Below, one piece after another: positions 50,512 to 57,041 of a stretch of 57,041 nt of DNA. The notes beneath the pieces are model-generated. The model ran no database searches and was not told the origin of the DNA. It worked only from the letters and a program-made list of their open reading frames with translations. The translations under genes and the position numbers were made by a program. Each line of letters begins with the position of its first letter. Positions within the stretch are counted from its first letter, which is position 1. The DNA comes from Mollicutes bacterium (GTDB taxonomy: Bacteria > Bacillota_I > Bacilli_A > Izemoplasmatales > Izemoplasmataceae). Location: contig PWMS01000065.1 of NCBI GenBank assembly GCA_003558105.1, positions 1 through 57,041 of the forward strand, given 5' to 3'.

Positions 50512-51393
50512 ATGAGAAAACTGAATTTCAAAGATAATCCCCAACTCATCGATGAGATTATCGATGGGTTGAGTGAAGATGCTTCCTTAAAACCGTTCTT
50601 TTTAGAACACGATATCGATACGACGACCATCGAAGATGCTTTGGCCGATCTTTTGACATACAAAAAAGAGATTAAATACTGCCAACCTTGTAAAGGCCTT
50701 CATCAATGCCAACAAGATACCTTAGGCATGAAACCGGTCCTTCAATATCAAGGCGGTAAAATCCGTTTAGAATATGTCGCTTGTACTTATCTTCAGGCCA
50801 AGGAAAACCGTCAGATTTCAAAGCGTCGCATCAACGCTTTACATATGCCCAAAATGATTTTTGAAGCCACCTTGAAAGATTACTACATGAACAGCGATGT
50901 GCGTAAAAAGATCTATCAAAAAATTATCGGCATCGCCAATCAGTATGTCAAAGGCGAAAAAGTTAAAGGCCTCTACATTCACGGCCGTTATCAAATCGGA
51001 AAAACCTACACCTTAGCCGCGATTGCCAACCACTTTAGCGATCAAGGCTACGGGGTGACCATCGCTTATTATCCTGATTTGGTTCGAGAACTTAAAAGTG
51101 CGATTAAAGAAGGCAGCTTAGAAGATCGCATTCAAGCGCTTAAAAATGTCGATGTCCTATGTTTGGATGATATGGGCGGTGAAGCCTATAGTGCTTGGAT
51201 TCGCGATGAGGTCTTAGGCCCTATTTTACAATACCGTCTCTTAGATGAGAAACTCACCTTTTTCACCTCTAATGTGCCCTTGCAAGATTTAACCTCTTAT
51301 TATGTGGAAAGCGAACAACAACAGGAAAAAATCAAGGGCTTTCGGATTATCGAACGCATCAAACATCTTAGTGAAGTCATTAACATGAAATAA
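50512..51393 (+). CDS. dnaI: Primosomal protein DnaI (helicase loader)
   Basis: 293 residues. The N-terminal helicase-interaction domain has a zinc-site-like cluster CQPCKGLHQC (about 56-65). The C-terminal AAA+ ATPase has Walker A HGRYQIGKTYTLA and Walker B LCLDDMGGE with sensor FFTSN. The ATG after AAGGTGA overlaps nothing and is preferred to a GTG inside the ribosome site. It loads the replicative helicase at origins together with DnaB/DnaD. Confidence 0.95.
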   Translation: MRKLNFKDNPQLIDEIIDGLSEDASLKPFFLEHDIDTTTIEDALADLLTYKKEIKYCQPCKGLHQCQQDTLGMKPVLQYQGGKIRLEYVACTYLQAKENRQISKRRINALHMPKMIFEATLKDYYMNSDVRKKIYQKIIGIANQYVKGEKVKGLYIHGRYQIGKTYTLAAIANHFSDQGYGVTIAYYPDLVRELKSAIKEGSLEDRIQALKNVDVLCLDDMGGEAYSAWIRDEVLGPILQYRLLDEKLTFFTSNVPLQDLTSYYVESEQQQEKIKGFRIIERIKHLSEVINMK

Positions 51394-51422
51394 TTGACAA
51401 ATCGCCATTTTCTTTGTATCAT
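51394..51422 (+). promoter_or_regulatory. Promoter of the T-box/mazG/thrS transcript
   Basis: A perfect TTGACA, 17 bases, TATCAT, immediately after the dnaI stop. Confidence 0.8.
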
Positions 51423-51427
51423 GTTTG

Positions 51428-51627
51428 TAACAACGTTGAAGAGGCCAAAAACGTCTCCAAAGAAAGCGAAGCGGGCCATGGTGAAAGCCGCTACGGAGAT
51501 GCTACTTCCTCAGAGTTGACCCCGAAAGGTGTGTCCGTTTGTCGCGTTAAGACCTCGAGCGCTTATGAACTAAGGTGGTACCGCGGAATTTTTCGTCCTT
51601 AACAATGTTGTTAAGGACGTTTTTTAT
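51428..51627 (+). ncRNA. T-box leader of the mazG-thrS operon (threonine)
   Basis: The invariant T-box TAAGGTGGTACCGCGG (51571-51586) is followed by a terminator CGTCCTTAACA/TGTTAAGGACG with a T-run (51594-51625). Upstream is a long stem I region. The specifier is not certain: ACC (51519-51521) and ACT (51504-51506) are both threonine codons. Because a mazG-like gene lies between leader and thrS, both genes are under tRNA control. Confidence 0.92.
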
Positions 51628-51644
51628 ACACAGGAGGTCACGAT

Positions 51645-51950
51645 ATGTTAAAAAAAGAACTTACGATTCAAGCCCTGCAAGCGCATATTAAAAAGATTGA
51701 TTTTCAACCCGATAAAAAGTATGAAGTGGTCTTAAAGCTGTTTGAAGAAGTCGGTGAACTATCTGAAGAAATGCGCAAGGAACATCAACGAGGGTTAAGT
51801 GAAAAACGGAAGGATAAAATCAAATATGAACTATACGATGTTTTACACTATGTGACCCATATTGCCAATATATACGGTATTGACCTAGAAGATGCGATTA
51901 TCGAAAAAGATAAAATCAATGAAGCTAGGTACGAAGGTAGGAGGAAATAA
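51645..51950 (+). CDS. MazG-like nucleotide pyrophosphohydrolase
   Basis: 101 residues, single-domain MazG/all-alpha NTP pyrophosphatase. It has the metal-binding pattern EEVGELSEEM (ExxE) and the downstream ELYDVLHYVTHIAN (ExxD). Such proteins hydrolyse non-canonical or excess (d)NTPs. CAGGAGGTC precedes the ATG. Its position between the T-box leader and thrS is unusual: it is regulated by threonyl-tRNA charging (inference). Confidence 0.85.
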   Translation: MLKKELTIQALQAHIKKIDFQPDKKYEVVLKLFEEVGELSEEMRKEHQRGLSEKRKDKIKYELYDVLHYVTHIANIYGIDLEDAIIEKDKINEARYEGRRK

Positions 51951-51951
51951 T

Positions 51952-53883
51952 ATGATGCAAATTACATTTAAAGATGGTAATGTCAAATCGTTTGACGAAG
52001 GCATGTCACCCGAAGAAATTGCTGGGGCCATAGCCCCGGGTCTAAAGAAAAAAGCGGTGGCGGCTTATGTTAACGATGAGCTGTATGATTTAAATCGCCC
52101 CATCTATCAAGATGCGAAACTCGATATCATTACAAAAGATAACCAAGAAGCCTTGGAAGTCTTAAACCATTCCACCGCTCATCTTATGGCCCAAGCGGTG
52201 AAACGCCTTTATCCTGATGCAAAATTCGGTGTTGGTCCTGCGATTAAAGATGGCTTTTACTATGATATCGCTACCGAACACACCATTACCGATGACGACT
52301 TACCAAAAATAGAAAACATGATGCGCCGCATTGTCAAAGAACAAGAATCGATGATGCGAGAAGAGATCAGCCAAGCAGAAGCTTTAGCTCGTTTTAAGGA
52401 TGATCCTTACAAACGCGAACTCATTGAAGAGTTGCCCGAAGGCGAGATTATCAGTATCTATACCCAAGGCGAATTTGTCGACCTTTGTCGTGGTGGGCAT
52501 ATCGGCAACACCCGTCACATCAAGCACTTTAAACTCTTAAGTGTCGCTGGAGCCTATTGGCGGGGGGATTCCGACCGCGAGATGTTGCAACGTATCTATG
52601 GTACGGCATGGTTTAACAAAGAAGCCTTAGAACATCACTTAAAAGTCTTAGAAGATCGCAAAGAACGCGATCACCGCAAACTCGGCAAAGAGCTAAAAAT
52701 CTTCATGCTCGATAAAAGAGCCGGTCAAGGCTTGCCCATTTGGTTGCCCAATGGCTATACCATTCGCCGCACCTTAGAGGATTATGTCTATAATTTAGAG
52801 CGTAAAAATGGTTATTTACATCTTTCAACACCTGTTTTAGGTACGAAAGAACTCTATCAAATCAGCGGCCATTTCGATCATTATCAAGACGATATGTTCC
52901 CGTTGATGAAAGATAAAGATGAAACCTTTGTTCTACGTCCCATGAGTTGTCCTCACCATATGATTGTCTACAACAGTGAACTAAGAAGTTATCGCGATCT
53001 ACCTTTAAGGTATGCAGAAATTGTAACCCAACATCGCTATGAGGCCTCCGGTGCTTTGAGTGGTCTTGAACGGGTACGGGCCATGACTTTAACCGATTCC
53101 CATATCTTTGCGAGAAAAGATCAAATCAAAACCGAAGTCTTAAATGCTTACCGTCTCATCTTACAAGTCATCAAGGATTTAGATTTAACCATCGATTATA
53201 TTGAACTGGCTTTAAGGGATAAAACCAAAGGCAAATTCCACGATGATGATAAACTATGGGATGAGGCCGAGGCCACTTTAAAACAACTTTTGGATGAAGA
53301 AAATATCGACTATCATGAAGTAAAAGGAGAAGCGGCATTTTACGGTCCAAAAATCGATATCCAAGTGCGCACCGCGATGGATCATGTCATCACCATGTCC
53401 ACCGTACAACTAGACTTTTTACTACCGGAACGCTTCGATTTAACCTATATTGGTAAAGATGGGGAAAAACACCGACCTGTGGTTATTCACAGAGGGCTCA
53501 TCTCCACTTGGGAACGCTTGATGAGCATTTTACTCGAACAATACAAAGGGGCCTTCCCCACCTGGTTAGCCCCAACCCAAATGCGTCTTATTGCAGTAAA
53601 CCAAGAAGCCCACGGTGATTTCACGCAAAATCTACATGAACAATTCATCGACTTGGGATTCAGAAGTTCGATTGACCTGCGCGAAGAAAAACTCGGTTAC
53701 AAGATCAGAGAAGCTCAAACGCAAAAAATACCTTATCAACTCGTCATCGGCGATAATGAAGTTAAAAACAACACCTTGACCTACCGTCGTTATGGTCAAA
53801 AAGAACAAACCACGGTATCGGTTCAAGCCTTTATCGATATGATCAACAATGAGATTAAACATAAGACTAAACACGCTGAATAG
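51952..53883 (+). CDS. thrS: Threonyl-tRNA synthetase
   Basis: 643 residues, class II. TGS domain (1-65), editing domain with LNHSTAHLMAQAVKRLYP and HSTAH/CRGGH motifs (FVDLCRGGHIG), catalytic core with zinc ligands in LRPMSCPHHM and an HRGLISTWERL motif 3, and a C-terminal anticodon domain. The ATG is seven bases after AGGAGG. A longer frame upstream overlaps mazG and is not real. Regulated by the T-box leader at 51428. Confidence 0.97.
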   Translation: MMQITFKDGNVKSFDEGMSPEEIAGAIAPGLKKKAVAAYVNDELYDLNRPIYQDAKLDIITKDNQEALEVLNHSTAHLMAQAVKRLYPDAKFGVGPAIKDGFYYDIATEHTITDDDLPKIENMMRRIVKEQESMMREEISQAEALARFKDDPYKRELIEELPEGEIISIYTQGEFVDLCRGGHIGNTRHIKHFKLLSVAGAYWRGDSDREMLQRIYGTAWFNKEALEHHLKVLEDRKERDHRKLGKELKIFMLDKRAGQGLPIWLPNGYTIRRTLEDYVYNLERKNGYLHLSTPVLGTKELYQISGHFDHYQDDMFPLMKDKDETFVLRPMSCPHHMIVYNSELRSYRDLPLRYAEIVTQHRYEASGALSGLERVRAMTLTDSHIFARKDQIKTEVLNAYRLILQVIKDLDLTIDYIELALRDKTKGKFHDDDKLWDEAEATLKQLLDEENIDYHEVKGEAAFYGPKIDIQVRTAMDHVITMSTVQLDFLLPERFDLTYIGKDGEKHRPVVIHRGLISTWERLMSILLEQYKGAFPTWLAPTQMRLIAVNQEAHGDFTQNLHEQFIDLGFRSSIDLREEKLGYKIREAQTQKIPYQLVIGDNEVKNNTLTYRRYGQKEQTTVSVQAFIDMINNEIKHKTKHAE

Positions 53884-53889
53884 CGAATT

Positions 53890-53925
53890 AAAGACGTTTA
53901 TTTGAAAGTAAACGTCTTTTTATTT
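53890..53925 (+). terminator. Terminator of mazG-thrS
   Basis: AAAGACGTTTA pairs with TAAACGTCTTT around TTTGAAAG, followed by T. Confidence 0.92.
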
Positions 53926-54030
53926 GCGAAAAAAAACTCGCATGCATACCATAAAAAATGTCAAAATAAATTGTATCCTCAAGCTTTTTATCATATAGTA
54001 AAAGTATAAAAGAACGAAAAGAGGGATACG

Positions 54031-54765
54031 ATGCGTAAAAATTTTATCCTCATATGTACCGTGATTTTTGTGGGTATCATGGCCGGATGTAATGGTAATG
54101 GTGAAACAGAAGCAACCCTAGATTACCAATCACCACCAGAAGATTATCTTTATTTAGAAGAAACCATACATGGTGATTTTATAACGGTCATCTATCAAGG
54201 GCAAGCAACCCATGAGGAAGCTTTAGATGATTTTACCACATGGATTGAAAGCGCTGGGGGTCTTTTGTCTGATGCGGTGCCTTTGGATGTTGGCTTAAAC
54301 GTTGAAGATTACGTTGTCTTTGAATCCCCCGAACATGATGAATATCTTGTTTTTTATACCGCTTTAGCGGATGATGAGGTTATGATTTATCTTAAAGTCA
54401 TCCCCTCAGATTATGTGCCAAGCGATACCGTTTTAAGCGAAGATGTTGAGGGTTTTGACCCAAGTGTCGTTGTGCGTTACCCCAACGCGGTAAGGTATGA
54501 TTTTATGCATAGGGAGACTCCTTACGACGGGGTGCTTTATGAAGTCATATACAACTACTACTTGATTGAAGCTGAAAGTATTGAAGATGTTTTGGATTTT
54601 TATAAGAATGTATACGGTTCCTCAGGTTTTGACTTAGACCATGAATCTGAATTTGAACTTGGCTATGATAAAGAAGACATAAGCCTCAGTATCGCCGTTT
54701 TTGAATCGTATCAATATCCAGGGTTTCATGAATTAAGGATTGGCTACCGCAAGCCAATCTCATAG
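54031..54765 (+). CDS. Predicted lipoprotein, 244 aa, unknown function
   Basis: A signal peptide of the lipoprotein type with lipobox IMAGC (cysteine at about residue 20), followed by an acidic soluble domain rich in Asp, Glu and Tyr. I do not recognise the family. There are two similar halves in outline (an acidic beta-rich segment beginning near DYLYLEETIHGDF and one near AVRYDFMHRETPYDG), which may reflect a duplicated fold. GAGGGA precedes the ATG. A second, larger lipoprotein gene follows, so this may be a surface-protein locus. Confidence 0.8.
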   Translation: MRKNFILICTVIFVGIMAGCNGNGETEATLDYQSPPEDYLYLEETIHGDFITVIYQGQATHEEALDDFTTWIESAGGLLSDAVPLDVGLNVEDYVVFESPEHDEYLVFYTALADDEVMIYLKVIPSDYVPSDTVLSEDVEGFDPSVVVRYPNAVRYDFMHRETPYDGVLYEVIYNYYLIEAESIEDVLDFYKNVYGSSGFDLDHESEFELGYDKEDISLSIAVFESYQYPGFHELRIGYRKPIS

Positions 54766-54813
54766 TTTTTATTAAAGCTTAGAAATTTAAACTATATATA
54801 ATTAAGAGGGACA

Positions 54814-57041
54814 ATGAAAATGAAAACTTTTTATAGCATTTTGACGTTTTTATTACTTCTTGCATTCCTTACGGCTTGTGGCAACGACAGCGATGATAAT
54901 GATGTTGTCGCTTCTGCACCGTCATTTAACGTGGTTGTCTTTTTTGGCAGTATCCATATTCAGATTGATGACATTACCGATAGCGATGAGAATCTAATGA
55001 GCTTTCAAGATTTTTATGCTTTAATCAATCAAGAAACCTCTGGTTTAAGGTTTTACAGTACCGATGCAGCGGTACCCGAAATTTTTCATGCTTTTGAAGC
55101 TTTAAGCACCTTAGATGATATTGTATTTGACGAAAACAGCGGTATCATCGAGGTGCAAGGCGATATCGAACGCCACACTGGTGCGTTTGCACCGGGGGGC
55201 TCATTTGAGGCTTTTGAAGTATTCAAGCACGATCGTGCCGAGATTTACATTGAAGCTGACGATGGCACTTGGGAAGCCAGCGAAGCGGTAGCCGTGCCCT
55301 ATATGAACATTGAAGCCAGTCATATGGATCATCAAACCGAGTTACTACTTACTGGCAATCAAGCGTATGGAACGGGCGATTTAGCTTTTTTACCAAGTTT
55401 CACGTTGGCAGGCACCTACGAGATTGATCTTCTATTAGCCACAGGCAACACCTATCTTGAGGCGAAAAATAATGCGAAAATCGTCGCTGATTTGGCCGAT
55501 GAGCATATTTACGTATGGTTTGAATGGGTGGATGAGTATGCAAAAGGCATTGAAGGGTTAGAGTCTTTGACGCTTAGTTTTGATACTCAACGTTTCACCC
55601 TCTCGGCAACCAAAGGTGATGCGCCTTTACTTGCAGCCATGACGCTTTATTTTATGGATGGCAATATTGGCACGATACAATATCTTCAAATCCGTTATTT
55701 GGGCAGTGAAAACGCTGCGGTTGTGGATGTTTCGCCCATCACAGGCAGTGGCTCTGAGACAACCATTACTTCAGATTATTACACGATTAATGATGGCGAT
55801 ACGCTGGATTTCACCGATAATCAGATCACCGCTGGGGCTCAACTTTTGACCAACGATCTTTTAGTGGGACAATTTTTAGATAATCTACAAAAAGAAAGTT
55901 TGAATCAAACTTGGAAAGTAACCACCGAAGACAACCGACCTTTAAGCCCCTCAGTCTTCGGACCGGCCTTAAGTAAAGATCCCCATGAAGACACCATTGC
56001 AGATGGCGATATTTTAAGTGTGCTTTCTTCCGATTGGTCCACAATCAGGTTTTACCGCCTTGAGGTATTGGATGTTGAACCTTATCTTAATGCCATTAAT
56101 GAGGCTGATAACGCCGAAGCTTTATACGACAGTTTGGCTGAAGAAGTGTTAAAATTAGAGGTTAATCAGAACTTTAAACAACACTATTTTGAGGCTTATC
56201 AAAGCAGTGGTTATCTTGATGAAACCACATTTGAATACTATGTAGGCGTTAAAACCTTCGTAGAAGAAGTCAACCTAGAAGCCGAAGCCATGATAAACTT
56301 ACTTTTAGATCTCAATGCCGCAATCGATGAACTTACACTACTGGAAGCTTTAGAGGCCTTAGAGGATATCGAAGCTATCGAAGAAGCTTATCGTGAAGCT
56401 TACTGGCATGCCTATCAAGAAGCCAACTATACTGAAAACGACTTTATCGCCTTAGAAGAAGTCCAAGCCTTTGTGGACGAAGTCAATGCCTATATGCAGG
56501 CACGTGAAGCGAAGCTTCTTGAAATCAATGCGGCAGGCGATGCCGACCAATTACTCACAGCGCTTGAAAGCGTCGATGTGTTAACGGATGTCAATCCAGA
56601 GTATAAAACGATGTATTATGAAGCCTACGTAGAGGAAGGTTACGATAGTACTGAGAATTTTGATGCGATAGAAGCGGTACAAGGGTTTATCAATGGCGTC
56701 AATGCAGCCATGGATGAAATCGCTACATTACTAAGCGATATCAATGCAGCCACCACGAGTGAGATGCTTATCAACGCGCTTATAGATGAAGCGGTCGCTT
56801 TAGAAAATAGTGAAGTTGATTTTGAGAATGATTATTGGACGGCCTACCAACATGCTGGCTATGATGATTCAGAAACTTTTATAACCATCGAAGAAGTACA
56901 AGCCTTTGTGGATGCTGTTAATGAAGAGGTCGAAGCACGCTTATTATTGTTAGCTGACCTCAACGGCGCAAACAGTAAAACGGTTTTACTTAGTGCCCTT
57001 AAAGATAGTGAATTAGGCCTAAATAACGTTAAGGATGACTA
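54814..57041 (+). CDS. Large repeat-containing lipoprotein (partial, runs off the window)
   Basis: At least 742 residues without a stop up to the window edge. The signal peptide has the lipobox LTACG, then an acidic linker. The first 400 residues form a region that I do not recognise (start of mature part SFNVVVFFGSIHIQIDD). From about residue 425 it consists of repeats of about 72 residues, each with a VQAFVDEVN-type motif, a leading INAA-type motif and a tyrosine/alanine helix (YWHAYQEA, YYEAYVEE, YWTAYQHA). Four copies and the start of a fifth are visible. It is probably a long surface-exposed helical protein, perhaps an adhesin (inference). AAGAGGGA precedes two possible ATG codons (54814, 54820). 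Confidence 0.85.
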   Translation, partial: MKMKTFYSILTFLLLLAFLTACGNDSDDNDVVASAPSFNVVVFFGSIHIQIDDITDSDENLMSFQDFYALINQETSGLRFYSTDAAVPEIFHAFEALSTLDDIVFDENSGIIEVQGDIERHTGAFAPGGSFEAFEVFKHDRAEIYIEADDGTWEASEAVAVPYMNIEASHMDHQTELLLTGNQAYGTGDLAFLPSFTLAGTYEIDLLLATGNTYLEAKNNAKIVADLADEHIYVWFEWVDEYAKGIEGLESLTLSFDTQRFTLSATKGDAPLLAAMTLYFMDGNIGTIQYLQIRYLGSENAAVVDVSPITGSGSETTITSDYYTINDGDTLDFTDNQITAGAQLLTNDLLVGQFLDNLQKESLNQTWKVTTEDNRPLSPSVFGPALSKDPHEDTIADGDILSVLSSDWSTIRFYRLEVLDVEPYLNAINEADNAEALYDSLAEEVLKLEVNQNFKQHYFEAYQSSGYLDETTFEYYVGVKTFVEEVNLEAEAMINLLLDLNAAIDELTLLEALEALEDIEAIEEAYREAYWHAYQEANYTENDFIALEEVQAFVDEVNAYMQAREAKLLEINAAGDADQLLTALESVDVLTDVNPEYKTMYYEAYVEEGYDSTENFDAIEAVQGFINGVNAAMDEIATLLSDINAATTSEMLINALIDEAVALENSEVDFENDYWTAYQHAGYDDSETFITIEEVQAFVDAVNEEVEARLLLLADLNGANSKTVLLSALKDSELGLNNVKDD
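56086..57041 (+). repeat. Tandem protein-coding repeats of about 72 codons
   Basis: Units begin near 56086, 56308, 56520, 56736 and 56954, spaced about 212-222 bases. They are similar at protein level, with diverged DNA, so they are not recent copies. The array continues beyond the window. Confidence 0.75.

Noticed and set aside
51414-51602. 62-codon open frame in the leader of mazG-thrS
   Set aside because: It coincides with the T-box RNA and has no ribosome site.

Overview
The window looks like the chromosome of a low-G+C Bacillota bacterium close to the Mollicutes (Acholeplasma/Izemoplasma-like). This is inferred from the AT-rich genome with compact Bacillus-type operons, and no database search was possible. 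The genetic code is the standard one: TGA ends several genes (for example kbl at 13208-13210 and def at 22061-22063) and tryptophan is TGG. The gene order polA-mutM-coaE-dnaB-dnaI-thrS near the right end matches the well-known Bacillus block, as do ylbF-ylbG, rpsP-khpA-rimM-trmD-rplS and the ccpA/tyrS neighbourhood.

Layout. 1-545: end of an rRNA operon (23S 3' end, 5S, tRNA-Asn, tRNA-Glu). 799-4783: EF-G paralogue, RidA, Mn/Fe superoxide dismutase, MsrQ-like membrane protein. 4976-6656: tRNA-Arg and tRNA-Pro, then a 1.5 kb genomic island inserted in the 3' end of tRNA-Pro. It is bounded by perfect 19-bp repeats and carries one foreign-looking methyltransferase and no integrase. 6940-20895: accessory-rich stretch with membrane proteins, tRNA-Cys, a lipase-like hydrolase, threonine-to-glycine catabolism (tdh-kbl), three HTH-TPR regulators, YjbQ, an M48 protease, an unusual protein joining a possible flavin-reductase-like region to a transposase-type HTH, and a BASS/ACR3 transporter. 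20932-27617: glutathione peroxidase, transaldolase, deformylase, phosphofructokinase, RsuA-type pseudouridine synthase, and a thiol/sulfur operon (thioredoxin-CcdA fusion, small unknown protein, cysteine desulfurase). 27724-33408: YlbF/YlbG, ribosomal protein and tRNA-modification genes, CcpA, and T-box-controlled tyrS. 33438-40818: heavy-metal ATPase with ArsR repressor, peptidases, TrmB, and a pantothenate-to-CoA-to-ACP gene run. 40994-53883: secreted subtilase with InlB-type repeats, polA-mutM-coaE, primosome genes, and a second T-box driving mazG-thrS. 54031-57041: two lipoprotein genes, the second very large, made of about 72-residue repeats and cut by the window end.

How the parts fit. 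A CcpA-type regulator lies in the window, and CRE-like sites lie at its own promoter, at tdh-kbl and upstream of pfk, suggesting a local carbon-control circuit. Redox genes (sod, gpx, thioredoxin-CcdA, nitroreductase, the possible flavin-domain regulator) recur. Charging of tyrosine and threonine tRNAs is sensed by T-box leaders. The clearest accessory or novel items are the tRNA-Pro mini-island with 11-bp tandem repeats at both ends, the HTH fusion protein followed by a transporter whose ribosome binding site lies inside a hairpin, the cluster of three HTH-TPR regulators, and the repeat lipoprotein at the right edge.
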